Assembly: GCA_014904845.1 (NCBI GenBank)
Contig: MU119297.1
Coordinates: forward strand, 124,001 to 188,000
Reading direction: 5' to 3'
DNA from: Acephala macrosclerotiorum
Taxonomy: Eukaryota; Ascomycota; Leotiomycetes; Helotiales; Mollisiaceae
Length of the DNA stretch: 64,000 nucleotides
The notes beneath the pieces are model-generated. The model saw only the letters and a program-made list of their open reading frames with translations, searched no databases and was not told where the DNA came from. Made by a program: the position numbers and the translations under genes. Every line of letters begins with the position of its first letter. Position 1 is the stretch's first letter. Shown here piece by piece: positions 11,261 through 22,517 of the stretch.

Positions 11261-14200
11261 CTATCTCCAACTACTCGACTTCTTAATCCGGTCCAACTTC
11301 TCTCTATCCTTGCCATACTTCTCGTTCGGACGAGTCGAGTAAGTATAACCCGTGGCATCTCGCTCCTTCACAACTTCTCTCCAGGTAGCGGGAGGTACCA
11401 GAACCGAATCTGGAAGCAGCTTGCCGTCAGGGCCAAGAGTCATGTTCTCAAGTCGATCCTCCAAACGATATGTCAGAATCGCATCGCCATCTGCTAGTCC
11501 TGAAGAAGCTTGATCATTCTCCTCCTCTTCTCTTGCCACCTTCTTCTCCTTCAGCTCTCGAAACATTCCGGTAGCATCAACTCCCCGCTTAGACGCCATC
11601 CAATATCTCTCGGGACAAAGCACATCCTCAAACTCCAACAACTCCTCTCCAACAACCACATCCTTCACCATCTCAAAGTCTCTATGCTGCTTAACAAAAG
11701 CCTGCCAAAACCTACCCCCTTGATTCTGCCCAATCCCCTCCCCATTCCCGTACTCGTTCCCACTACCCCTCAACCCAATATCCGCATGTCCGACAACAAT
11801 CCTCAACCCACTAGGCAGCAACAGCGCCTTCTTGTTCCGCTTTACATCTCCCAGTGAACCCCCTTTGGTGGCATTGTTAGTGTAAATGGTAGGAAGGTCA
11901 ATTATTGCGACGGCGGTTTCGGAAGGGTTAAGATGCGGGGAATCGATATGCTCGACGCGGACTTTTTGCAGGCCTTGGGATTTGAGGAATGAACGGATTA
12001 AGGCGACGGAGCGGGGGAAGAAGGTTAGGAGTAGAATGCCGCTTAGTGCTATTCCTGCGGGTGGGAGGGATTTGATGATTTTGGAGATTGTGAGGAGGTT
12101 TTGGAGGTTGAGAAGGGCGTTAGTGCTCTTGATTTGCACACATTGGCCGTCTACCCTTCAAATTAGTATGAACCTTTCGATTTCCAGGAGTTTGGGGACT
12201 TTTAGGTAAGGCTTACCCTTGACGTTAACAAAGACAGAGACTTTGCACTCAGCTGGGCTCTTGGAAAGAAAACCAGCAACCCAATTAACCATGAAAAGAT
12301 GAGTAGCAAAGTTCCTCGCCGATGGAGCATCACAAAGAGTCCAATTCTCCCTCGATGCATTGACAGCAACATTGTATGCATGAGATCTGAAGAAGGCACT
12401 AATATCAGGGTCGGCGTGATACTGTGTATCGAGACGCATGGGCTTGATGCCAGTCTTCATCAAACGAGCAACGGTTGTCTGCTCCAGTTGTCTTCGGAGG
12501 TGGTTTCGTTCTCCTGTGGTGACAAGGGAGACGAGTCCGTCTTCATGGGCGAACAATGCTACTCTTTCCAAGGTTGAAGCGAAGGCGCCACATGCTGCGA
12601 AGACGATGTGGTCTGGTATGCATTCTGCGCTGTCGATGATGAGTGCCCTCGGCCTGAAAGCTTGAAGGAGGCCATTGCTAAAGCTTTCCACTGTTGCAAA
12701 TACGGCTGTTGTCCATCTAGGATATCCCGCAGACGGCAGGACATTATCCAAGAGTAATTGAGGGACCTCCTTTAACCCATTTCGGAGATCTCCCCAGGGC
12801 TTCATGAGTATTTCTGAAAGCCATTCCAAGTCATTGCTAGAGATCGGATCAATAATGACCATTCCACTGGTAAGCTCTTGGGAAACAGCCAAGTCGTTCG
12901 CTGCGCTAATAGAAAGGTCGTGCATTTGTCGAAGATCATCCCGAGACGAAGTGAGCACAAGAACACTCACGCCACCTTCTCTCTCCTGACTTTTGACGCA
13001 AGCAGCACAGAATGTAGAAGCCAACATTGATTTTCCACATCCAGTAGGACTAATGACAATAATAAAAATGGATTTAAAGAGCTCGTCGAATGCTTCCTTT
13101 TGCTCCGCATTCATGCGATCTCTCGCCAGCTCAACGAAAGAATCATTTGCAACGTCCATGCGCTTCTCATGTATGGGTTGGTTTCCGTCTCTGCCCATCA
13201 TGATAGCTCGTATGCGAGGTCTAACCGAATTCATGGTGAGAGGTGAAGATGTTGGGAATAAGACCCCATCCATAGAGTCCAATATATACTGGCAGTACTG
13301 AGGCCGATCTGAGAACTTGAAGAAAGCTCGGTATCCATGCTCCGCCAAGGTATCTATCGAAGGATGACTTGGCGGCTGCAAGATCAAGAAGGCGATGTTG
13401 TACTCAGTTCCAATACCAGGCTCAATCCCAACCACCTCGCCATTCCATGTGTAGTCAAGCTCCTTGAATGAATCTTTCCAGATGATGGTTGCCTGGCATC
13501 CTGGCTCCGGAAGCTTCGCGTCCTCTTGAAAGAACATGATATTCTTAGTCAAGAATACCAGCCACTGGTTGTCAGACGAGCTATTTCCACCAACTTTTCG
13601 ATACAGATACTGGTCTTCTCGTGCCAATGTGTCCAGATGTGCCTTTCGTAGCTCAGATACGAAATGCTCCTCGTACAGAAAAGCGCCTTTCAGGTAGAAC
13701 TCAGCTTGAGCACTTGACATGAAGGCGCGTTTTGATCGGAGTACTGCGGTCTTGCCATCGATGTCTCCAATTGCACATATGGGTTTCGTACGTCCGATGT
13801 CCCAGTCTGACTCTCTCAAAGCCTCCATCTCGTGAAACTCTTCGGAGTCTCTTGGATATCTGGTACATAAGTCGACGGGGACGCTACCCAAATTGCCATC
13901 CCTCAAGATTCTGTACCTCCAGTATTTTACAAGACCTGTTGGGCTTGCAAGGATGTTTCGGTACTTGTATTCCAACGCAGGAAACCACTTGACATCGACT
14001 GTGATCTGTCGCTCGCTGCCCTCCACACCTGAAGCAATCCCGCACACCCTCCTCGCCACTACTAAATCAGGAGCCGGGATATTCATAATTTGACTCAAAT
14101 TGAGAGAGGTTTGGGACTTCGATTTCCAAGAGATGGTGACGACTCGTTCGGCATTCTTCGGATCGGACATCGAATAGTCTTGCCAGCGAAGATCATAAAG

Positions 14201-14768
14201 TTCATCGGTGAAGTTGGTTGGACCAGGCGGGGCAGGACCAATTGCACCCAGATCAACATCTTGTTGCGGAAGAGACGCCACGGGTTTGCGATCAGGGTAT
14301 TTAGATTGTTGAGGATGAGAATCGAAGAAGCTGAATTTGAATCCGAGATTGTTCTGGATGCTCTGGGCGGTGGCAGCGAGTTCGGGGTCTTCAACAATAG
14401 AGAACCGAATCTCAAGGGACGGGTCGTCGGTACCTATTTATGGATTAGAAATGCCCCTGCAGAGAAGGGACAATTGCAAAACTCATTACCTCCTGTGAAA
14501 GAAAGTTTAAGGCGATCGTCATGGTAATCATTGATCTCGATGTCCGGTGAACCTTGGGACTTTACACAAAGTCGAAGGATGGAAGATCTTGCAGGTTGTA
14601 GTCTGTGACGTGTTAGCAAAGCCCAGGCATCAAGGGCAATGAAATTACTCACTGTGATCGGTGAACAGATCTTTGCAATCCTTGCGCGACTCCCCTAGGC
14701 AGGTAAACACTTTGCGCCCAACTCTTCTTACCCTCGAAGGGCCATCTCAAATCCCAATCAGGCGCCAT
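11261..14768 (-). CDS. Upf1-like SF1 helicase-fold protein with degenerate motifs
   Basis: Four exons: 14768-14653, 14602-14490, 14433-12217, 12150-11261, with introns of 50, 56 and 66 nt. Each has GT..AG ends and a CTAAT/CTAAC-type branch site, and phases agree to give 1,111 aa from ATG 14768 (MAPDWDLRWP). The centre carries an SF1-like core: a P-loop variant SPTGCGKS near residue 540, then VLVLTSS, a Walker-B-like ALIIDSAE, GERNHLRRQ in place of motif III, and LDTQYHADPDIS in place of the usual Q-Y-R-M-H-P. The last exon aligns in order with motifs V-VI (VKRNKKALLLPSGLRIVVGH), but the usual T-R-A and arginine are gone. The fold is therefore clear while catalytic motifs are eroded. It may be a non-hydrolysing homologue; the role is unknown. 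Confidence 0.75.
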
Positions 14769-15422
14769 TTTCCAGCGAAGTGCGGTGCATTCAAAAATCG
14801 AAGTATTGTCCAAAGCACTGCTCAGAAATTTGCGTTGATATTGTTGCGCAGCAAAGTATTGTGTTGTCGTGTTTGCAGAAAGTTCGAGGTCGTTGGCGGA
14901 GAGTCTTGAAAGACTCTCGAGTCAATTTCGATGGAGCGAGCGGAGTCTAGTGCCGAAATCAGGTCTCTTTTCTAGGAGGATGTCGCCTTCGGTTGTTTGT
15001 TTTCGCTAAGAGGTTAGGCTAGCTAAAGTTCATAATGTCCAAGGCGTGGAAAGACAATGTGGACAAGGTAAACACCAATTCAACAACGGACAATGACATA
15101 TAGGCCTTAAGTTCCGAACTGTTGCGAGAGACGAATTGGCGCTTGAGCCACTGGTCAAAGCAAAACAATAGCTAACTAGGGAGCTTATGGCCTTGAAAGA
15201 GAAGTGACATGATAAAGTTACAAAAATCAAGGACATTCGGTAGAAATGTTGCCACCAAAGACAGTTTGATGAGCCTGGCAACCATCCGAATGTACCAGAG
15301 ACAGCTAGAACATCAGAGTGGCACCTGAAACATGTGAGATCGGTTGTCCAAGCCAAGTTGGCGATCAAAAACGCTGTTAGCATGTATGAAAGCTGAGGAG
15401 TTGGCCACCTTCATCCCGTATC
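14769..15422. other. Intergenic: promoter side of helicase gene
   Basis: Contains the upstream region of the minus-strand helicase and the 3' flank of the PhzF-like gene. A minus-strand open frame at 15,030-15,383 has no ATG-led domain and is probably chance. Confidence 0.5.
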
Positions 15423-16379
15423 TCAAATCCTCACACTCCCTTCCATAACAACCACAGCCTCACCACTCAACCTCACGCCCTTAACCTTCCCACCCTCATC
15501 AATCTCAACACTCACCCCAATCTCACTCCTCCTCCCCATCTCCACCCCTTGCACAATCTCAAACCTCTTACTCCTCCCCCACTTCACACTTAAATATGCA
15601 CTCAAAGCACTAGCCGCACTACCCGTCGCCGGATCCTCAAGTTTCGCCTCCACCATTCTTGTCCTAATTTTCACCAACCCACTCTCTCCTCCCTCATCCT
15701 CTAAGACGTAAAAATACCTAGTAACAAAACTAGGCGCAAACTCCTGGTCTAGAACCTTGCTGAAATCAGGAGAAAGACCGGTCATTTCTACCCTCCCTAG
15801 TAACTCAATGGATGGGAGTTGAACGAGGAGGAACGTCATTCCTTTGACAATAGAAAATAGGGGAGCTGAAAGTTCCCTATCTCTGATCTCTGGATTTTGA
15901 GATAGTCCGGCAACGGATTTCCCAGCAGTTTTCTGTCCGAGGGTATTGGCGTGGAGGTGCGTATTATGCGGGACGTCTGCTTGTATTCGTCCTCCGCCTT
16001 GAAGGGAAATTGGGATTGAACCAGCTTTTGTGATTAAGACTCCCTTTTCTTTAATGGTGCCTAGCATTCGTAAAGCATAAGTTGCTGAGCCGATGGTAGG
16101 ATGGCCGGCGAATGGTAGTTCGTCATCCGTGGTGAAGATATCGACCTTCCATTCTGGGGTCACTGAGTCGAAGTTCTGAGATTCATGGAAGAAGATCGTC
16201 TCGGAGAGGTTGAATTCCTTGGCTATAGATTGCTTCTGTGTTTGTGTGATGACATCTTTGAGTGATGGAGGGATGCGAACGAGTGCTAGAGGATTGCCAG
16301 TGTAGGGAGTTGAGGTGAAGACGTCAAGAGTAGTGAAGGAGAGAGTTCGATGAGGGGTAGATGAGGGGTCAGACGACAT
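15423..16379 (-). CDS. PhzF-family isomerase/epimerase-like protein
   Basis: Intronless frame of 318 aa, starting at ATG 16379. PhzF hallmarks appear in order: an N-terminal DVFTSTPYTGNPLALV strand, NLSETIFF with the conserved catalytic glutamate near residue 58, FAGHPTIGSA, and the C-terminal DPATGSAASALSAYL. Length fits the family (about 280-320 aa). Members have a diaminopimelate-epimerase fold, and PhzF itself isomerises a phenazine precursor. Most fungal homologues have no known substrate, so only the fold and probable isomerase chemistry are supported. No biosynthetic cluster genes adjoin it. Its 3' end faces away from the helicase promoter, and the upstream 419 bases separate it from the Yvc1-like gene. 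Confidence 0.9.
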   Translation of the reverse strand: MSSDPSSTPHRTLSFTTLDVFTSTPYTGNPLALVRIPPSLKDVITQTQKQSIAKEFNLSETIFFHESQNFDSVTPEWKVDIFTTDDELPFAGHPTIGSATYALRMLGTIKEKGVLITKAGSIPISLQGGGRIQADVPHNTHLHANTLGQKTAGKSVAGLSQNPEIRDRELSAPLFSIVKGMTFLLVQLPSIELLGRVEMTGLSPDFSKVLDQEFAPSFVTRYFYVLEDEGGESGLVKIRTRMVEAKLEDPATGSAASALSAYLSVKWGRSKRFEIVQGVEMGRRSEIGVSVEIDEGGKVKGVRLSGEAVVVMEGSVRI

Positions 16380-16798
16380 TTTGAAGATCCGAGAAGAGTT
16401 TTTGGTGCTGAAATGAAGACAAAAGGAAAGGAATGGATGCTACTTATATGTAGAAATATTCGTTGCGGACAATATTAAGAAGTGGACAGTGGAGGAGAGT
16501 GAGTCAAACAGTCTCGAGTTCAGTCGTTGTCAAAATGTGGGGCGCGCTCGCCAATCTCGATGCGGCTACCTTTCCGAAGGGCGTGGTGGCTTCGAAGGCA
16601 TGTTCCACAATAACTCCGCGTAGTTTCTAACGTCACATAAGGAAGGGAAATTGGGAAAGTTTCAATGGCTATGCGTTTCTTGTTGTCCAACTCAGAATCA
16701 AGACTTTTGTCATTGCATTGACGCCTCCAACAGCCTGCCTCTCGATGCTCGTCCCATATGTACAATATAAGTTCCCTGCTAACATACAATAATCGATT
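16380..16798. other. Intergenic: promoter of PhzF-like gene, 3' flank of channel gene
   Basis: A minus-strand open frame (16,520-16,789) has no recognisable features and is taken as chance. No repeat or RNA gene is seen. Confidence 0.5.
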
Positions 16799-18947
16799 TC
16801 ATTCCTCATTATTAGCGCTCTGCTGCGCCATAATTAAAGCAGTCAACTCCGCGATCTTAAGACTGAGATCCTCCACTTGAGTCTTCAATCCGTCTAATTC
16901 AGGATTGTCCAGCGTAACCGAAGGGCCACCACCCTTCCTGCTCTCCTTGCTGCTCCGTGGAGCCTCATCAAATGGATCGTCACAGCATGGGGCTGGGTTG
17001 TCATTATGTCGTGGATCTGGGAAATGCTGAGATGCTGTGTTCGCTGATGCTCGATTTGACAGAAACGGTCGCGGCTTTTTCCTGGCTATCGTGCTTTCCC
17101 TTGTCAACTGTTCCGAGCCTGGCCCCATGGAGAAAATGGGCGCCTGTCCTCTGACTTTGTCATGAGCAGCCTCGAAAAGCCAAATCGCCCCAATGATCGG
17201 CAGATGCGTAGCTTTGAGGAGAAATATCCGCGTCGTCCGAAGTTGGTCTGCTGGTACGAATAGTCGAAGTGGTCGAATGAATATCAGAGGGATGAGGTTG
17301 AATGGTGGATAGAAATGCGTGAGTCTATTGCTCGTCGAAGCTTCTAGCACATAGACCGAATACACGAATAAGTACTCCTCTCTCGCATGAGCAATAACTT
17401 TCGAGAAGCTGTCACTCAGGATCGAGATCAAAGATGTGATCAGGAGAATGTTCGTCATGGTTACAAAGACCAACATTAACGGGGGACCAAGTACCGGATT
17501 GATGTCGTACATAATATCGAATCCGAGGTAGCTAGATCCAAAGAAGACTTTAATCAGTATCCAACTCATATCGCTCAGCTTGAAGGTGTCTCGAGCCAGC
17601 AGTGTGAATGTCGTCAAGAAGCCAACATATAGCACAGCCACAACGACCATGAATTTGACGAAGTCTTTTGCCATCTCCTTCAAGCAAGGAATCAGTGTCC
17701 CAAAGTACGGGTGCAGACTCAGAAGCGAGCAGATTCGAGGCACCATGAAAAGAGCCTCCAGTGATAAAATATCAAAAGCATGATCGATGATCTGACTATC
17801 GTCCTTGATGAGTCCAATCGCTCTTGTGATCAGAAAGGCGACTCCGATTATTATGATAATCAGATCTGCGCCATTCCATATGTCCACAGCGTAGAATATG
17901 GAGCCAGCATCGATGAACTCGCTGAGTTCGTCGTATGCAAAAGCAGCGAACCAGACATCAAGAGCGATTTCCAAAGGTGTAATATAATATGGATTCCGTT
18001 CCACCAGTACTGCGTAGTAAAGGAATAGGAATGTTGCAAAGAAGAGAACCTCGAAAGTCTTTTGGTATAGCGGCACTCTCAACCGTGTGAAGTAATCTGA
18101 GTGTCTTCTGTTGTAAAACGACGGTTTCTTCTTCGTATGCGCGTTCAAGTCCTGCCAAAATGTGATATCGCCCCTCCAGATTCCATGAACGATTTTCTGT
18201 ACAACCTTCTGGCTAAGGAACTTCTTGCAGTCTGCCACAGCAGCAATTTCAAGGCCGTTAAGTCCTGTAAAGGCCGAAGTTGGATCCCCTTCGTCCTCTT
18301 CCTCGCCTTCTTCTTGTGTAGGTATGCCAATATTCGAGATTGATCGGAGCATTTCGACTCGCTTGCTTCCAGGCCTTGTAACTGGTAAGGTGCTTGGTCG
18401 AAATTGTGGCAGGAGACTCGATCGTTCCGTAACATCGACATTTGTACATGCTTCCACGACTCTAAACGACGGCAATTCGAATAGACAGAAGTCCATCGCG
18501 TCTCGTTCTGATATGCGGGCAAGGAATCGCCATGATACTATCTCGCATGCGTTGGCACGAGTCTCGTTGACTCCGCGGTCGTCTTCCGCGAGGGTGGAGA
18601 AATGCCATTTTAGTGTTCTACCGGATTCAATGAGTGACGTCTACCGGAGGGTGGTGTTGTACTGACAATAGAGCGTTAATCAAGCAAGGATTCGTAACAT
18701 TTGCAACAAGATGGTCCACCAGTATTCGAATCTTATTTCCAGCAGATGTTGTTCGTAATTGTTCGAAAGTTGAAGGTAGTGCAATCTCGTCGACCATGTA
18801 GCTGCATGTCTGTCAGTTCCCCCCAAGATTGACAGGTCTCTGTACTCACTTCGATAATGCCTTCACCACCCTCACAAATGGATCCTTAGGCCCGATCTCT
18901 GGAAATTTCCTGACTTGCTCCACAATGGGAGAGTCTGGAAGGGTCAT
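16799..18947 (-). CDS. yvc1: Yvc1-type TRP cation channel
   Basis: Three exons: 18947-18850, 18801-18667, 18617-16799 (introns of 48 and 49 nt; the second donor is GTCAGT), giving 683 aa. The spliced N-terminus (VRVVKALSNYMVDEIALPST, then KWHFSTLAEDDRGVNETRA) matches the cytosolic domain of fungal vacuolar TRP channels. About six hydrophobic segments lie between roughly residues 260 and 470. The pore-side stretch WILIKVFFGSSYLGFD is followed by a long last helix and a hydrophilic tail ending in a coiled-coil-like heptad region (LKTQVEDLSLKIAELTALI). Yeast Yvc1 releases vacuolar calcium on hyperosmotic stretch. The gene is divergent from the PI31 gene across a 618-bp shared upstream region. 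Confidence 0.9.
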
Positions 18948-19565
18948 CTTGCTGGTAGTGATGAAAAGAGGGTAGGATTTATTGTACGAGTAACATCGGC
19001 CAGTAATGCGGTTGCACGGACAAGGCTACGGTGTAATGATTCACAATTGGAATATAAGTAACGAATATGCCACCTCTTCAACGAGTCCAGACATCATTGA
19101 AGCTTTCGTGAAGTCTCGTCCAAGAAATTCTTTGATGAGCAATCAAGGCACGCTTTTGCAGGGATGAATGCCTGAGATGCGGGGCCCGTCTGATGCAGCG
19201 GAACCACTGAAATGGGCCGCACATGCAAGCTGACAGGGGTTTTGGTGGCTGAAGCTTTGCAGCTCCAGGCATCGCTGACTTCGCGGTCATCAACCCCGCC
19301 ATTGCAGCGACACTTACAAACATAAAGAGAGAAAGAACCATCTCAACTCCACAACCCATCTCAACATCTATTCTCCGGAAAACACACAATAATACCCTAC
19401 TTCACATCTCGGTGCCACGCGTCAGCAATACTTGGAACATTCGGAAGCGGACCGCACCTTGGGTTATTTACCCCACTAAACTCACGATCACCTCACGATC
19501 ACCTCACAACATCTTCGACACATCAAATCTGATCTTTGTACAAACAATATTCACAACCCATCAAG
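18948..19565. promoter_or_regulatory. Shared divergent promoter region, channel and PI31 genes
   Basis: The region separates the start codons of two divergently transcribed genes. A short tandem (TCACGATCACCTCACGATCACCTCAC, given here only by position, about 19,483-19,507) precedes the PI31 start. A minus-strand open frame at 19,078-19,389 starts with TTG and looks spurious. Confidence 0.5.
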
Positions 19566-20747
19566 ATGGCCAACAATCCTTTGAGCACGGAGAGCATTCT
19601 CCAGCACATGGCAGATGCGCTGCCTACACATCCCCAAGGCGAGACTGGTTCAGACCTCAGCAGCTCCTACGAAGCCATTGCACTCTTCGCGCATGCTTGC
19701 ATGACAGCCGTTGGATTTCGATTAGTAGGCTTCGGAGAAGGAAATAAGATGGGTATGTCTATCCGAACGCAGAATGTCTGTATTTCACTAACCTCTCCAA
19801 CAGAAGCAGAATGTACCAGACTTGCTCCACGATTAGCCGCACAGTGGAATTCCTCCTTCGGCTCACATTCCTTCCTCTACGCACATTCACAATCATCGAT
19901 GCAATACGTCGTCAAGGTCGATAGACTGGGTGGAAAGGCAGAGATTCGAGGCATTGGACTGGGAGACGAACGTATCTCTCGATTCGAAATCACAGCCAAG
20001 AACTACGTCTCCTCCGCCACCCTACCTCTACGAATCACACTCAACTCCGGTCAAGAAGACCGCTCCGACCTCCCTGCGAAACTAAAAGAGATCTTCATCT
20101 CACCCTCCCGAATCCAGGACCTAGCATCCGAATTCAAACTCACCATAATTCAAAAGCTGATGCCAGGACTACACAAAGAAGGATACGAAGAAGGTGCCTC
20201 AGCCCAAGAAGACATAGCAGACGAACGAGAAGAAGGCCATGCAAGAAGAAATCCAAGACAAGATCCCCTCCGTGATCCCGGCCTTCCAGAGCCCGCACGT
20301 CCATATCCATTCCAAGATCCCTTGGCCGCCGATCCCCGCCGTCCAGTCCCACAAGGAGATTTCCCACCCCCAGGGTTTGACGATGAGTTGGATCTGAATA
20401 GACCACTTCGAGGCATGGCTCCTCCATTCCCTGGTGCTGGATCACCGTTTAACATCGGGCATGATGATTTGAATCCTCCTGGGTTGGGGCCTCATGATCC
20501 ATTGAGAGGAAGTTTTGTTGGTGGTGGTGGGTATGGTGGGTTGCCAAGACCAGGTGGGATGGGTGGTATGCATCCCACGTTTGATGATCCGTTATTTGGT
20601 GGACAAGGCGGTCAAGGAAGACAAGATCCGAGAGCACCACCGGGGGCGAGATATGATCCTTTGGGACCTGGTGATGGACCGCAGCGTGGAGGTGCGGGAC
20701 GACCACCTAATCCATTTGGTGGCTTTGGCAGAGGGGACTTCATCTAA
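19566..20747 (+). CDS. PI31-like proteasome regulator
   Basis: Two exons, 19566-19752 and 19804-20747, separated by a 51-nt intron (GTATGT, CACTAAC branch, CAACAG); product 376 aa. ATG 19566 is chosen (context CAAGATGG) because the frame upstream lacks an ATG. Residues 1 to about 160 form the PI31 N-terminal (FP-type) domain (SYEAIALFAHACMTAVGFRLVG, WNSSFGSHSFLYAHSQS, YVVKVDRLGGKAEIRGIGLG). The rest is Pro/Gly/Asp-rich and disordered with the family's C-terminal DDPLF and PPGARYDPLGPG motifs, ending GGFGRGDFI. PI31 binds the 20S core and affects proteasome assembly or activity. The intron is a multiple of three with no stop, so retention would add 17 residues without breaking the frame. Confidence 0.92.
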   Translation: MANNPLSTESILQHMADALPTHPQGETGSDLSSSYEAIALFAHACMTAVGFRLVGFGEGNKMGMSIRTQNVCISLTSPTEAECTRLAPRLAAQWNSSFGSHSFLYAHSQSSMQYVVKVDRLGGKAEIRGIGLGDERISRFEITAKNYVSSATLPLRITLNSGQEDRSDLPAKLKEIFISPSRIQDLASEFKLTIIQKLMPGLHKEGYEEGASAQEDIADEREEGHARRNPRQDPLRDPGLPEPARPYPFQDPLAADPRRPVPQGDFPPPGFDDELDLNRPLRGMAPPFPGAGSPFNIGHDDLNPPGLGPHDPLRGSFVGGGGYGGLPRPGGMGGMHPTFDDPLFGGQGGQGRQDPRAPPGARYDPLGPGDGPQRGGAGRPPNPFGGFGRGDFI

Positions 20748-22088
20748 GAGGTCAAGGTTGGGGACTCTTGTACGATTGTAGCAAGTTGGGATATTGGGCA
20801 TACGGAACAGGTACCTTGGGCTGGCGTTCAGTGGGCGGATGTTAGTCTGGAAAGCAGACTCCCCTCTGGTAGGAGAAGATCGCAGAATTGATACTCCAAA
20901 TGTGAGATGTTTTCCACCTTCCAATCTCATTACTTCAAAGTGACTTTCGAACCTTGAATCGCCTGGGGGAGAAAAAAAAAGTAAAATACAAGCGCAGGCA
21001 TTCCTTCACCATTTGTGGCGTGTTCAGAGACGCAACACACCGAAGTACCAGAAGCACAAGGACATTATTCATCATGACTTAAGAACGTGGCAGCTGAGGG
21101 ACCAAATATAATCAGTACTATAATCCTCCGAACTACCTACTCATTAAAGCTTGCTCGAAGTCAAGTCTGGTTTTTCTTCAAACCCCCGGAAAGTGTGGGT
21201 GGGACATTGACATCCTCTGTATTGCTAATTCTGCGGGCTGGGAGGCATTCTCTCTATTAATTCGTATAACATTCAATTCCCTTTTGGAACGGGGACCCAA
21301 AAAGCAACCACGCTTATGCAAATCTCGCTATCATCTCATCAAGGAAATTCGATAACTTTAATTTACTATTATGTTGTACGAGCCGACTGGATCAGAATCC
21401 GAAAACCGCTATCCCACGCCGTAGTTGAAAGGCGTGAACGCTCTCCACGATAGTGGGTGCCTGGGCCACAACCTAATTTCATCCTATTTTGTTTTCTGAA
21501 AGTCAGTTGAATAGCAAACTCCTCCGGTAGTGGGGAAAGGGGTCGAAGCTTTCGTCTGTTGACTATTAGTTTGAGTTTCCGATGAAAGATGAGATGGTAG
21601 TTAGGTTTGTAGCGCGCGGTGACGGGGATTTGATTATTTCAATCTATATGGGAGGAAAGTAAAAGGGAGATAGGAAAGGAAGTGTCTGATCAAATGCACG
21701 AAAAGGAGAAGGAGCTAAGCGAGCTACGAACTCGAAATTGAGGCGAGGAGCAGCGACTCTTTAAGTAGTTCCTTGAAGCTGCTTAGATGTTCGAATATCA
21801 TATACCTCAAACCCTCGAACAAAGCACGCGCAAGAGAAATGTTGGCACGCGCCAAAAGCTTTTCTTTCAGGATCCAAACCAACGTGAGTTCTATGTCTTA
21901 TGAAACCCACGACAAAGAACAAATATCCCCTCAAAGAAAGCTCGTCTCAAGCAAAGCGCATGCTTACCGTCAAGTCCCAGCTCGCCCTCGAGTGGAAGAA
22001 CCTCGTCAACTCAATATTTTTCACTCACACATTACAAACACTTTCTCCTAGCCAATCCACAGCCCGCAAGATACCTACGTACTTCACC
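20748..22088. other. Intergenic, 1.3 kb, no gene recognised
   Basis: Holds the 3' flank of the PI31 gene. No RNA gene, repeat or convincing frame is seen. Open stretches at 21,773-22,051 are short and AT/CT-biased. Confidence 0.45.
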
Positions 22089-22214
22089 ATGAATTCAGCT
22101 CCAGGCTTCATAGATACAATCTTCTTCATCTCGGGTCTGTTGGTCGTGCTCTGGGCTGTTCTCAAAATCGAAAAATTAGCGTTTGGAGGAGAAGATTGGA
22201 TTGAGATGAGCTGA
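22089..22214 (+). CDS. Possible 41-residue single-span membrane peptide
   Basis: ATG 22089 to TGA 22212-22214 encodes 41 residues. A hydrophobic stretch (residues about 7-25, FIDTIFFISGLLVVLWAVL) is followed by a charged, acidic tail (KIEKLAFGGEDWIEMS). This is the composition of a small tail-anchored membrane peptide. It lies alone between the PI31 and ribokinase genes, with a CACC ATG start context. Not recognised as any family; it could be a chance frame. Confidence 0.3.
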   Translation: MNSAPGFIDTIFFISGLLVVLWAVLKIEKLAFGGEDWIEMS

Positions 22215-22517
22215 TATGAGGCTTGGTAATCTGTGGTTGACAGGATTGAGGGGTGAAGGAGAGACGAGAGGAGCAGAGCTTCTGTTTTGATAAAAATGGG
22301 AATATTCATCTCATCCGAGGCCCTAGAATATTGATGGCTTCTTGGATATTCGGTGTTCCTAGGGCATTCAACTTCCCTAGGACATCAATTCAGCTTGGTA
22401 GATCTTACTCATCTCAAACATTCAAACACCCACTATCATCTAAGCTTATTTCCCCCGTGATCCGCAGAGACGTAGACTATGTTCAATCAAGTTATACATT
22501 CGTGTCCAAGGGGTATC
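22215..22517. other. Intergenic, nothing recognised
   Basis: About 300 bases between the small frame and the 3' end of the ribokinase locus. It contains a CCTAGGGC / CCCTAGGAC pair near 22,320-22,385 but no gene. Confidence 0.4.

Noticed and set aside
15030..15383. Cys/Trp-containing minus-strand frame
   Set aside because: No ATG-led domain, no splice partners, inside the helicase upstream region.
19078..19389. Minus-strand frame resembling a signal peptide protein
   Set aside because: Starts with TTG and lies in the divergent promoter of two well-supported genes.
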